Source: Candidatus Zixiibacteriota bacterium (GTDB lineage Bacteria > JAAXHH01). Taken from it: a DNA stretch of 62,281 bases. Of the stretch, positions 1-8,544 are shown in pieces. The notes under the pieces are model-generated. The model was not told the DNA's origin, ran no database searches, and was given only the letters and a program-made list of their open reading frames with translations. How positions within the stretch are numbered: the first letter of the stretch is position 1; every line of letters begins with the position of its first letter. The translations under genes were made by a program, and so were the position numbers. Location of the stretch: positions 1 to 62,281 of the forward strand of contig VGJU01000002.1 of assembly GCA_016867335.1 (NCBI GenBank), given 5' to 3'.

Positions 1-735
1 TGGGCGCTCTCTTGTCCATCTGGGATGATGGGTCGGGTGCGTATGTCGTTCGGGGTGGGGCATCAACCCGAAAATGCGCCCTGTCGCGTCGCACAGCCCG
101 GCTATGTCGTCCACCGAGCCGTTGGGACTCCATGGGTATGGTGTGGAACCGCCGTCTTTTTCCGGCGATACGTACTGCAACGCGATATGGCCGCCCGTAT
201 GCAGACGACGGCGCACCTCTTCCGACGCAGGGATGATTTTTCCTTCCCCGTGGGCCACCGGCACGTAGAGCGTGTCCGGCATGTCTCTGGTAAATACACA
301 CGGGCTTTGCGGATTGCGGCGGATATGAACCCAGCGGCATTCGAACTTGCCGGAATCGTTGTAAAAGAGTGTCGTTTCCTGTCGGCGTTGTGCATGATCG
401 GTACGGGGTAGCAGTCCCATCTTGATCAACACCTGAAATCCGTTGCAGATGCCCAGAATCAGCCTGCCGTCTTCGATAAATCGATTGACGCTTTCTCCCA
501 AGCGGTACTCAAGCTCATTTGCGAGCACCTTGCCGCCCGAAATGTCGTCTCCGTAGGAAAAACCGCCAGGCAGTACGAGAATGTCGTAATCGGACAGTTT
601 TGCTCTTCCGGCAATCAATGCGTTGATATGAAGATGGTCCACCCGGTCAGCGCCGACAAACGCAAAAGCGTGAACCGCTTCGTGGTCGCAGTTGATCCCG
701 GCGGCGCGAAGCACAAGAACCGAAACGGTGGGCAT
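1..735 (-). CDS. purQ: PurQ, FGAM synthase glutaminase subunit (3' end cut by window edge)
   Basis: This is the glutamine amidotransferase subunit of phosphoribosylformylglycinamidine synthase, which makes ammonia for PurL in the fourth step of purine synthesis. The ATG at 735 opens with VLVLRAAGINCDHE, the class I amidotransferase start typical of PurQ. The oxyanion segment LPGGFSYGDDISGG and the nucleophile elbow GICNGFQ (Cys about 97) follow. The His-Glu pair of the triad is in LMPHPERHTH near the window edge. The frame is still open at base 1, so only the last few residues are missing. The gene lies 34 bases downstream of purL on the same strand, as expected for a purS-purL-purQ operon. 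Confidence 0.95.
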   Translation of the reverse strand, partial: MPTVSVLVLRAAGINCDHEAVHAFAFVGADRVDHLHINALIAGRAKLSDYDILVLPGGFSYGDDISGGKVLANELEYRLGESVNRFIEDGRLILGICNGFQVLIKMGLLPRTDHAQRRQETTLFYNDSGKFECRWVHIRRNPQSPCVFTRDMPDTLYVPVAHGEGKIIPASEEVRRRLHTGGHIALQYVSPEKDGGSTPYPWSPNGSVDDIAGLCDATGRIFGLMPHPERHTHPTHHPRWTRERP

Positions 736-769
736 ATAGGTTTCCTGTGAAAAGGGCAGGACACCGGCG

Positions 770-3202
770 TTACCACTTCAAGGGCCGCTGCCAGGCATCC
801 TTGAGTATTTCGCACGCTACATCGATCACTCGGTTCCCAGCGAGACCGGTCGCTTCGAGTCTACCGGTGGAGACGATCTCGCCTACGCAGGCACAGACGC
901 TGCCGGAGAGCGTTTTCTCGAATTCTTGTTCACATCCTCGGATCACCTCTACAACAAACCGGCTGTTCGATTCGGAGAAAAGGATTTGTTCGTCGCGTGT
1001 CACGTCCGCACCGGTTGGCACATTTCTCAGGTCGAGCAACATGCCCAGACCGCCTGCAAACGCCATCTCGGCGACGGCGACGGCCAGCCCGCCTTCGGAG
1101 CAGTCGTGACACGCCGCTACGAGTTCTTTCGAGATGGCCGTCTGAAGCGCCTCCATCGTCCGTTTTGCCGCTACAGGATCGACGGTGGGAACGGTATTTC
1201 CGGTATATCCCAAATTTCGGTAGTACTGAGAGCCGCCGAGTTCGTTTTTGGTCAGCCCCACTGCATAGACTAGGTTTCCGGCAGTTTTGGCATCCATCGA
1301 AACCGCGTTGCGTACATCGTCCATGACACATATCGCCGAGATCAGCAGGGTCGGCGGGATGGCGATGGTCCGCGTACCGTCGGAGAATTCGTTATAAAAG
1401 CTGTCTTTGCCCGAAATAAAGGGAGTCTCGAACGCTATGGCCATGTCGTAACAGGCGCGTGCGGCGCGCACCAGCGCGCCGAGCCGGTCGGGCTTGTCCG
1501 GGTTGCCCCAGCAGAAATTGTCCAGCAACGCGGTTTGGTCTATGCGCCCGCCGACACAGGTGATCTGGCGCAGCGCCTCGTCGATGGCCGCCGCCGCCAT
1601 CCAGTACGGGTCGATATCGCCGTACGCGGGATTGATGCCGTTGGCGACGGCAAGTCCTCGGTCGGATGTAAGCACGGGGCGAACGATGGAAGCGTCGCCG
1701 GGACCATCGTTTTGGATGCCCTGTAGAGGTTTCAGGGCGCTGCCGCCCTGAACCTCGTAATCATATTGTCGGATTACCCATTCCTTGCTCGCTATGTTCC
1801 ACGAGGAAAAGAGATCGACAAGTACAGCGCCCGGATCAACGGTAGGGTGTTCCGGGGGCTCCGGATGCCGTGTCGGGTTCCATGCCGCGCGACGTACGAT
1901 ACGGGGGACGCCCCGGTGGAGAAACTCCATGTCGAGGTCGGCCACGACAACGCCATCGGTCACGCGTGTTTCGCCGCGCCATGTCACGCGGAGTCTTTGG
2001 TCTTTGGTAAATTCTCCGATGACGGTGGCTTGTACGTCTTCTCGTCTGCAAAGTTCGACAAGCGCGTCGAGATTTTCGGGGGGAACCGCAAGGACCATGC
2101 GTTCCTGCGACTCCGACAGAAAGATTTCCCAAGGTTTGAGGCCGCCGTATTTGAGCGGCGCGCGTTCGAGATACACTACCGCGCCCGTATCGCGTCCCAT
2201 TTCGCCGATGGCCGAAGAAAAACCGCCCGCGCCGCAATCGGTGATGTTGCGAAACAGGTTTTGGTCGCGTGCTTGAAGCAGCACGTCCAGCATTTTCTTT
2301 TCCTCGATAGGGTTTCCGATCTGAACGGCCTGTGTGGCGGTGCTTTCCGACGTCTCGTTAAGTTCTATCGACGAAAAGGTAGCACCGTGGATACCGTCGC
2401 GTCCGGTTTTTCCGCCGACGGCCACGATAAGATCACCGGGGCGGACCGATTTTTCGCACCGGTCCACCGGGACGATGCCGGCCGTACCGCAGTACACGAG
2501 CGGGTTGCCCAGATAGCGTTCGTCAAAACAGATCGCACCGTTTACCGTCGGGATGCCCATGCGATTGCCGTAATCGCGCACCCCTGCGACGACCCCCTTG
2601 AAAATCCTCTTGGGATGCAGGACGCCCTCCGGAAGCCGATCGTGGGGAAAATCGGGCGGGGCAAAACAAAAAACATCCGTATTGAAAACGGGTTTGGCGC
2701 CAAGTCCTGTGCCGAGCGGATCTCGGATAACGCCGCCGATACCGGTGTTGGCCCCCCCGTAGGGGTCCAGTGCGGACGGATGGTTGTGCGTTTCCACTTT
2801 GAACACGGCGTGGTATTGCTTGTCAAACCGGATAATGCCCGCGTTGTCGATAAAAACGGAAACGCATCGGTCGTCGTCGCCCTTTTGTTTTCTCACCTCT
2901 TCCGTGGCTTTTCGGATGGTATGCACGAACAGATTGTCGATACGTTCGGTTTTTCCGTTTTCCACGTACTCGATGATTCCGTTGAACACCTTGTGTTTGC
3001 AGTGTTCGGACCATGTTTGGGCGAGGGTTTCGATTTCCACGTCGGTGGGATTTCTGCCCAACCCGGCGAAATGGTCTCGAATCCGTTTCATCTCTTCGAG
3101 GTTGAGGGCCAGCAAACCGGCCCGGCTGATGCGGAGCAGATCTTCGTCCGAGGCGGCGAGCAGTTCGACGGAGGCGGTCGGGTTGTCGGGGAGGATATTC
3201 AT
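770..3202 (-). CDS. purL: PurL, FGAM synthase large subunit (small-type)
   Basis: This is the ATP-dependent amidotransferring subunit that converts FGAR to FGAM in the cytoplasm. Its 810 residues match the small PurL type, which needs separate PurS and PurQ. Visible motifs are TWSEHCKHKVFNG, THNHPSALDPYGGANTG, DCGAGGFSSAIGEMG and, in the second half, DCSEGGLAVAVAEMAFAGG, so the two pseudo-repeated halves of the family are present. A longer open frame begins upstream, but the ATG at 3202 overlaps the purS stop as ATGA and gives a normal N-terminus, which implies translational coupling. The very long open frame on the opposite strand is a codon-bias shadow. Confidence 0.96.
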   Translation of the reverse strand: MNILPDNPTASVELLAASDEDLLRISRAGLLALNLEEMKRIRDHFAGLGRNPTDVEIETLAQTWSEHCKHKVFNGIIEYVENGKTERIDNLFVHTIRKATEEVRKQKGDDDRCVSVFIDNAGIIRFDKQYHAVFKVETHNHPSALDPYGGANTGIGGVIRDPLGTGLGAKPVFNTDVFCFAPPDFPHDRLPEGVLHPKRIFKGVVAGVRDYGNRMGIPTVNGAICFDERYLGNPLVYCGTAGIVPVDRCEKSVRPGDLIVAVGGKTGRDGIHGATFSSIELNETSESTATQAVQIGNPIEEKKMLDVLLQARDQNLFRNITDCGAGGFSSAIGEMGRDTGAVVYLERAPLKYGGLKPWEIFLSESQERMVLAVPPENLDALVELCRREDVQATVIGEFTKDQRLRVTWRGETRVTDGVVVADLDMEFLHRGVPRIVRRAAWNPTRHPEPPEHPTVDPGAVLVDLFSSWNIASKEWVIRQYDYEVQGGSALKPLQGIQNDGPGDASIVRPVLTSDRGLAVANGINPAYGDIDPYWMAAAAIDEALRQITCVGGRIDQTALLDNFCWGNPDKPDRLGALVRAARACYDMAIAFETPFISGKDSFYNEFSDGTRTIAIPPTLLISAICVMDDVRNAVSMDAKTAGNLVYAVGLTKNELGGSQYYRNLGYTGNTVPTVDPVAAKRTMEALQTAISKELVAACHDCSEGGLAVAVAEMAFAGGLGMLLDLRNVPTGADVTRDEQILFSESNSRFVVEVIRGCEQEFEKTLSGSVCACVGEIVSTGRLEATGLAGNRVIDVACEILKDAWQRPLKW

Positions 3203-3687
3203 GCGGTTCCCGGATAGTAGCGATACTGTTCGATGACGTCGTTGGCGAGCAGGCGGCGGCATATAGCGTTTACTGTTTCCGGCGCGATGTCTCCGGAAAG
3301 CACGTAGCCGCGACCGGTAGCGGCATGGGCGATGCCGAGCAGGCCGAGATCGCGGATGCCTTTGAGGGTGGTTTCGCTAGTAGCGTCGGTGACACCGGGG
3401 CGTAGCCACACTTCGATACCCCACTGGCCGCTTTTTGCGCGAAGACGACCGTCGGGACCGACGCGGTAGTCTTGCGTCACCGGATCGGCAAGAAGACGGG
3501 TGGCGGCGTTTTGCGCGTCGGCTTCTGACAGCGCGCCGCAAAGTAGATACAGCCGAACAAACCGAACGCCACCGACTCCCGAAATCCCGAGGTCGGCGAT
3601 GTCACCACAAATCCCGTCCCCGACCGCATCGACAACCCCGGGACGGTTGGAAATTTCGATATACCAAGTATGTTCTTCGGTGTGCAT
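3199..3687 (-). CDS. purS: PurS with two tandem PurS domains
   Basis: PurS is the small structural subunit that bridges PurL and PurQ; it normally has about 80 residues and works as a dimer or higher oligomer. This protein has 162 residues and contains the fold twice. Repeat 1 (about 6-80) carries IEISNRPGVVDAVGDGI and DLGISGVGGVRFVRLYLL; repeat 2 (about 88-160) carries IEVWLRPGVTDATSETT and DLGLLGIAHAATGRGYVL. Each repeat has the family pattern of a beta strand, a PGV(x)DA segment, a helix, and a glycine-rich loop followed by a strand. It is the first gene of the purS-purL-purQ run and overlaps purL by 4 bases. The assignment is firm from this context. One chain probably replaces a PurS dimer (inference). 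Confidence 0.9.
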   Translation of the reverse strand: MHTEEHTWYIEISNRPGVVDAVGDGICGDIADLGISGVGGVRFVRLYLLCGALSEADAQNAATRLLADPVTQDYRVGPDGRLRAKSGQWGIEVWLRPGVTDATSETTLKGIRDLGLLGIAHAATGRGYVLSGDIAPETVNAICRRLLANDVIEQYRYYPGTA

Positions 3688-3804
3688 GCCGGTATCTTTT
3701 TGAAGAAAGGTTTATCCCTTCCATTGCCCCTGAAAATGCCGTATCCGGGCGCAGGTAATGTAGTTGGGAAGGGTGGCTTTGTCAATCTCAAAGCGAGAAA
3801 AGAC

Positions 3805-3833
3805 TTGACCTGACGCTCTATTTTGCGTATTCT
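3805..3833 (+). promoter_or_regulatory. Sigma-70-like promoter candidate upstream of the sigma factor gene
   Basis: A TTGACC hexamer (3805-3810) and a TATTCT hexamer (3828-3833) are separated by exactly 17 bases. They point towards the sigma factor gene, leaving a leader of about 300 bases. The divergent spacer 3688-4143 between purS and this gene holds no convincing coding frame. Confidence 0.5.
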
Positions 3834-4065
3834 ATGTCGTTGGGTGTCCGACAGGAAACGGGACGGAATCTCCTCCGTCGAGTCCTTGCCCGGCCCCCGA
3901 AAACCCTTGTTTCACAGGATATTTCCCTACCTTGAAGTATCGAGTGGAATGGACTTGTTTTGGCAATCCTTACTGAACACCCGGCGATGGCTTGCTCCTT
4001 GTTGCTTACTCAAGTCGAAGCACCGACCGGGGCACTTTACCACAGCATGACGATGGGTTGCAGCC

Positions 4066-4125
4066 GCCGGATTGCGGAAGGTCTGCCGGGTTTCCGTTTT
4101 CCGTACGGCGCCGGATTGCGGAAGG
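4066..4125 (+). repeat. 16-bp direct repeat just before the sigma factor RBS
   Basis: GCCGGATTGCGGAAGG occurs at 4066-4081 and again at 4110-4125. The second copy runs directly into the ribosome-binding site GGAGGTGA (4125-4132). It may be a chance duplication or part of a leader structure. Confidence 0.5.
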
Positions 4126-4143
4126 GAGGTGACCGTCATTAGC

Positions 4144-5013
4144 ATGTCATATCAGGAGTCTTACAGCAGCGGGACACGATACGAGCAGTCCCTGTACCGG
4201 TATTTGGCCGAGATGTCCCGATACCCGTTGATTTCGGCGGACGAGGAAGTCGAACTGGCGCGCAGAATCAAACAGGGCGATCAGAGGGCGCTGGACAAAC
4301 TGGTAAAGGCCAATCTTCGCTTTGTGGTCAGTGTGGCGCGACAGTACCAAAATTACGGCCTGCCTCTTCTCGACATGATCAACGAAGGCAACATGGGGCT
4401 GATGCGGGCAGCCAGAAAATTCGACGAGACGCGCGGATACAAGTTTATCTCCTATGCGGTATGGTGGATTCGTCAGGCCATCATCCAGGCCATCGCCAAC
4501 CAATCTCGGACCGTGCGCGTGCCTGTCAACCGTTCCGAAGAACTCCGCCGTATCAAGCAAACCTCGAAACATCTCCAGCACGAGTTGGGTCGCAAACCCG
4601 ACGTAAACGAAATCGCGGAAGAAATGGACGCCTCGGTAGACGAGATCAACGAAGCGCTTTCTTCCTTCAGCCACTGCATCTCGCTTGACGTGCCTTTCAA
4701 CCACGACGACGACCGAAGCCTGCTCGACCTGTTGCCGGACGAGATGCAGACCCCGCCCGACGAGAGTACGATGCTTCAGTTTTTGAAATCGGACGTGGGG
4801 CAGGTGCTGGATACGTTGCCGGAACGGGAGGCGGAAGTGATTCGCCTTTATTTTGGCGTCGGAGCCGAGCGGGCGCATACGCTCGAAGAAATCGGCATCC
4901 GATTCGGTCTTACACGCGAGCGCATTCGGCAGATCAAAGAACGTGCCCTGCAACGCTTGCGTCATGCTTCACGCAGCGGCAAGCTCAGCCCGTATCTGCG
5001 TGATGACGACTGA
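4144..5013 (+). CDS. rpoD: Primary RNA polymerase sigma factor (RpoD/SigA, short FCB type)
   Basis: This is the housekeeping sigma factor directing RNA polymerase to -10/-35 promoters. Its 289 residues lack region 1.1, as in Bacteroidota and Chlorobi primary sigmas. Visible segments are region 1.2 (LYRYLAEMSRYPLISADEE), region 2 with KFDETRGYKFISYAVWWIRQ (core binding and -10 recognition), region 3, and the region 4 helix-turn-helix LTRERIRQIKERALQRLR. The ATG at 4144 has a strong GGAGGTGA at 4125-4132; an upstream in-frame TTG at 4072 is unlikely to be used. A small YtxH-like gene follows 17 bases downstream, so the two are probably co-transcribed up to the terminator at 5317. Confidence 0.95.
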   Translation: MSYQESYSSGTRYEQSLYRYLAEMSRYPLISADEEVELARRIKQGDQRALDKLVKANLRFVVSVARQYQNYGLPLLDMINEGNMGLMRAARKFDETRGYKFISYAVWWIRQAIIQAIANQSRTVRVPVNRSEELRRIKQTSKHLQHELGRKPDVNEIAEEMDASVDEINEALSSFSHCISLDVPFNHDDDRSLLDLLPDEMQTPPDESTMLQFLKSDVGQVLDTLPEREAEVIRLYFGVGAERAHTLEEIGIRFGLTRERIRQIKERALQRLRHASRSGKLSPYLRDDD

Positions 5014-5030
5014 TCTTGAGGGAGGTTCCC

Positions 5031-5264
5031 ATGTCTCGTGAGGGCATAGGTCACGATGGATTCTTGTTTTTGTCGGGCGCTATTGTAGGCGCCATCGTAG
5101 GACTTTCGGTCGGCATTCTGATCGCGCCTAACAGCGGAGCGGTCACCCGCCGGAAGATCCTCCGAAGCGCAGGCGAAGCCAAAGACCACGTCACCGAGGT
5201 GATCGACGACCTCGAAGAAAGCGGTCGCTCTTTTATCAACAATGTAAAAGGCACCATCAAGTAA
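5031..5264 (+). CDS. YtxH-like small membrane protein
   Basis: A 77-residue protein with a hydrophobic, glycine-rich N-terminal segment (FLFLSGAIVGAIVGLSVG), then ILIAPNSGAVTRRKI and an amphipathic charged helix. This is the layout of the YtxH family, where an APxSG motif follows a single membrane helix. The role is poorly known; members are often linked to general stress. The ATG at 5031 is preceded by GGAGG at 5021-5025. The position 17 bases after the sigma factor gene and just before a strong terminator suggests a two-gene transcript. Confidence 0.8.
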   Translation: MSREGIGHDGFLFLSGAIVGAIVGLSVGILIAPNSGAVTRRKILRSAGEAKDHVTEVIDDLEESGRSFINNVKGTIK

Positions 5265-5316
5265 CGCGCCTCGATTTTCAAGGCCGTTTTCCCCTCCTGC
5301 GCCAAAGCCTTGCCAC

Positions 5317-5352
5317 CCCGATGGGACAGTCTACCGCCCATCGGGGTTTTTA
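5317..5352 (+). terminator. Strong intrinsic terminator
   Basis: A perfect 10-bp stem CCCCGATGGG (5317-5326) / CCCATCGGGG (5338-5347) with an 11-base loop is followed by TTTTT. It ends the sigma factor-YtxH transcript and separates it from secA. Confidence 0.9.
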
Positions 5353-5467
5353 TTGGGGAAAAACGGTTGTCATCCCGACGGATTGTAAGTAACTTGTCGA
5401 GTAAGAAGGAAAAGTCGTTCCTTCCTCCGTTGTCCTTCAAACTTTATCGATCGAGGTATACGCCGTC

Positions 5468-8400
5468 ATGTTCAGTAAACTGCTGGGAAAAATCTTCGGA
5501 ACCAAACAAGACAGAGACATCAAGCGTTTTACCCCGCTTGTCGAAGAGATCAACGCCTGGGCCGACGAATTTCGAACGCTGACAGACGAGCAGTTTCCCG
5601 AAAAAACGGCAGAATTTCGTCGCCGCTTCGAAGAGGGAGAAACGCTCGATGACATGCTTCCGGAGGCGTTTGGGCTGGTCAAGGAGGTGTGTCAGCGCAA
5701 GGTCGGCCAGAAATGGCTCGTCCGCGGTCATGAAATCAAGTGGAATATGGTTCCCTACGATGTCCAGCTTATGGGCGCTATCGGCCTGCACGAAGGCAAT
5801 ATCGCGGAAATGGCGACCGGGGAGGGCAAAACGCTGGTCGCCATCTTCCCGTTGTATCTCAACGGGCTTACGGGCAAAGGCACGCATTTGGTGACGGTAA
5901 ACGAATATCTTGCCAACCGTGACATGGAGTGGATGCGTCCGATCTACGAATTTCTCGGTCTTACCGTCGATTGTCTACAGGTCCAGGAGTCGGACAACGA
6001 ACGCAAGAAAATGGCCTATCTCGCCGACATCACCTATGGAACGACAAGCGAGTTTGGGTTCGACTATCTGCGCGACAACATGAAATGGCGCGTGGAAGAC
6101 CGGGTGCAGCGTGGTTATGTATATGCCATCGTCGACGAGGTGGACTCGATTCTGATCGACGAGGCCAGGACGCCGCTGATCATCGCGGGTGAGGTGCGCG
6201 ACTCGAATACCGAAAAATATACCGATGTCCTGCCCGACGTCCAAAAGCTGGTGCGCGCCCAGACCCGACTGGTGGGGAAACTGGTGTCCGAAGCGGAAGC
6301 GTTGCTCGGAAATCCGGATACCGAGTACGACGCCGGCATCAAACTGCTTCAGGCACAGCGTGGCGCGCCCAAGAACAAGCAACTTATCAAACGCCAACAG
6401 GAACAAGGTGTCAAAAGATTGATCGAACAGGTAGAAAGCGACTATTTGCGCGACAAACGCATGGCGGAGTTGGACGACCAGTTGTACTACACGGTGAACG
6501 AAAAAAATCGACATACCGAAATCAACGAAATCGGACGCGAACTGCTCTCGCCCGGCGAACAGGAGATGTTCGTCATCCCCGATCTGGGAGAAGGTCTCCA
6601 CGACATCGAAGCCGACGATACGTTGAGTCTTCAAGAGAAAAACGCCCGACGGGGGGAACTGGAGCGGGTATATGCCGAGCGAAGCGAACGCATCCACAAC
6701 ATGCATCAGTTGCTTCAGGCGTATGCCATCTTCGAAAAAGACGTAGACTACGTGGTGCAGGACGGCAAGGTGATCATCGTCGATACCTTTACCGGACGGC
6801 TCATGTATGGCAGACGTTACAGTGAAGGGCTTCATCAGGCCATTGAAGCCAAAGAAGGCGTCAAGATAGAACAGGAAACGCGGACCGTAGCCACCATCAC
6901 CATACAGAACTATTTTCGCATGTATGAAAAGCTGGCAGGGATGACCGGCACGGCTTCGACCGAATCGTCCGAATTTTTCCAGATATACAAACTTGACGTT
7001 GTGGAAGTGCCGACCAACCAGCCGGTGCGCCGGATAGACTACGAAGACGTCGTCTATCGCACCCGGCGGGAAAAGTACAATTCGGTCATGGACGAAATCG
7101 AAGACATGAACAAAAAAGGCCGTCCCGTGCTTATCGGAACCGCGTCGGTACAGGCGTCCGAAACCTTGAGCCGGATGCTAGCCGGGCGAGGTATCAAACA
7201 CAACGTGCTCAACGCCAAATTCCATCAGCAGGAAGCCGAAATCGTCGCCGGCGCGGGACAGACCGGCGCGGTGACCATTGCCACCAACATGGCCGGTCGT
7301 GGAACCGACATCAAACTCGGTCCCGGCGTGGTCAAATGCGACAAATGCCATATCCACAACAGCGAACCGCTCAACACCCCTACCGCGGACGGCCTGACGC
7401 TCAAAGACTGTATGGAAGACGTGCCCTGCGGGTTGCACATCGTGGGTACGGAACGCCACGAGGCGCGCCGTATCGACCGCCAGCTTCGCGGTAGATCGGG
7501 CCGTCAGGGCGATCCGGGATCTTCGCGTTTCTTTTTGTCGCTCGAAGACGACCTGATGCGGCTTTTTGGCGGCGAAAAAATCGCAACCGTCATGGATCGG
7601 TTCAAAATACCCGAAGGCGAAGTCATCGAACATCCGCTTGTGACCCGGTCCATAGGAAATGCGCAGAAAAAGGTGGAAGCCCGCAACTTTGACATGCGAA
7701 AACACGTGCTCGAATACGACAATGTGATGAACCAGCAGCGCGAGGCGGTTTACGATCGAAGACTGACCGCGCTCGAAGGCGGCGACCTGCGAAACGAAGT
7801 GATGGCCATGATCGAAAACATCGTAGCCCTCAAAGTGGGGCTTTATACCGATCCCAAAACCTACCCCGAAGATTGGGATTTGGAAGGGTTGAGCACCGAT
7901 CTGGCGCGTAACTTCCATGTCGTGTTTCATATCCCCGACGAGGAGATGCAAAATCTGATGGTCGAGGGGCTGACCGAAGCGGTCGAGGAAAAGATGGTGC
8001 AGACTTATGAAGGCAAGGAAGCCGGGTTGCCTTCGCCCGATCTCATGCGGCGGCTTGAGCGTTTTGCCACATTGCACGTCATCGACAACGCATGGCAGGA
8101 ACATCTCTACGAAATCGACCGGATGCGTGAGGGGATACATCTTCGGGCCTACGGCCAACTCGACCCGCTGATTCAGTACAAGAAGGAAGCCTTTTCGATG
8201 TTCGAGGAGTTGTGGGATCGATTGGACGAGGAGATACTCAAGACGATTTACAGCGCCGAAATCGCCGAGGTGGAACCTGCGCCGCGTCGTCTGCCCGTCA
8301 ACATGCGGATGATACATCAGGAAGCGCCGACCATGACGCAACTGCCCGCGGAACCTGTCGGCGCCGAAGATGATACAGAGGTCGAAGACGACCGTTCAGA

Positions 8401-8524
8401 GCGTTCGTCTGAGCGCCCCCGTCAGGAGCCGGTGCGTGTGGAGAAAAAGTTGGGACGCAACGACTTGTGTCCGTGCGGCAGTGGTAAAAAATACAAGAAA
8501 TGTCACGGAGTCGGGATGGTGTAA
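5468..8524 (+). CDS. secA: SecA preprotein translocase ATPase
   Basis: SecA is the motor that pushes unfolded preproteins through SecYEG. At 1018 residues it is longer than the E. coli protein (901). Visible features are Walker A MATGEGKTLVA (about 114-124), the DEVD-type Walker B IVDEVDSILIDEARTPL, the helicase motif QLRGRSGRQGDPG, and a C-terminal SEC-C zinc tail LCPCGSGKKYKKCHG that binds SecB or ribosomes. There is extra sequence after the DEVD motif (about residues 240-340), as in FCB homologues. A roughly 30-residue insert in the second nucleotide-binding domain has Cys624, Cys627, His628, Cys648 and Cys654. The upstream RBS is GAGGT about 12 bases from the ATG. The gene converges on the ABC ATPase gene, which ends 20 bases away. 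Confidence 0.97.
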   Translation: MFSKLLGKIFGTKQDRDIKRFTPLVEEINAWADEFRTLTDEQFPEKTAEFRRRFEEGETLDDMLPEAFGLVKEVCQRKVGQKWLVRGHEIKWNMVPYDVQLMGAIGLHEGNIAEMATGEGKTLVAIFPLYLNGLTGKGTHLVTVNEYLANRDMEWMRPIYEFLGLTVDCLQVQESDNERKKMAYLADITYGTTSEFGFDYLRDNMKWRVEDRVQRGYVYAIVDEVDSILIDEARTPLIIAGEVRDSNTEKYTDVLPDVQKLVRAQTRLVGKLVSEAEALLGNPDTEYDAGIKLLQAQRGAPKNKQLIKRQQEQGVKRLIEQVESDYLRDKRMAELDDQLYYTVNEKNRHTEINEIGRELLSPGEQEMFVIPDLGEGLHDIEADDTLSLQEKNARRGELERVYAERSERIHNMHQLLQAYAIFEKDVDYVVQDGKVIIVDTFTGRLMYGRRYSEGLHQAIEAKEGVKIEQETRTVATITIQNYFRMYEKLAGMTGTASTESSEFFQIYKLDVVEVPTNQPVRRIDYEDVVYRTRREKYNSVMDEIEDMNKKGRPVLIGTASVQASETLSRMLAGRGIKHNVLNAKFHQQEAEIVAGAGQTGAVTIATNMAGRGTDIKLGPGVVKCDKCHIHNSEPLNTPTADGLTLKDCMEDVPCGLHIVGTERHEARRIDRQLRGRSGRQGDPGSSRFFLSLEDDLMRLFGGEKIATVMDRFKIPEGEVIEHPLVTRSIGNAQKKVEARNFDMRKHVLEYDNVMNQQREAVYDRRLTALEGGDLRNEVMAMIENIVALKVGLYTDPKTYPEDWDLEGLSTDLARNFHVVFHIPDEEMQNLMVEGLTEAVEEKMVQTYEGKEAGLPSPDLMRRLERFATLHVIDNAWQEHLYEIDRMREGIHLRAYGQLDPLIQYKKEAFSMFEELWDRLDEEILKTIYSAEIAEVEPAPRRLPVNMRMIHQEAPTMTQLPAEPVGAEDDTEVEDDRSERSSERPRQEPVRVEKKLGRNDLCPCGSGKKYKKCHGVGMV

Positions 8525-8544
8525 AGCCAATCCTGACTCGATAT

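Noticed and set aside
1766..3217. 483-codon open frame on the plus strand opposite purL
   Set aside because: It is exactly antisense to a clear purL gene, has no motif or RBS, and reflects codon bias.
3834..4143. Small protein gene or riboswitch upstream of the sigma factor
   Set aside because: Short frames there lack an RBS and conserved features; no recognisable aptamer pattern was found.
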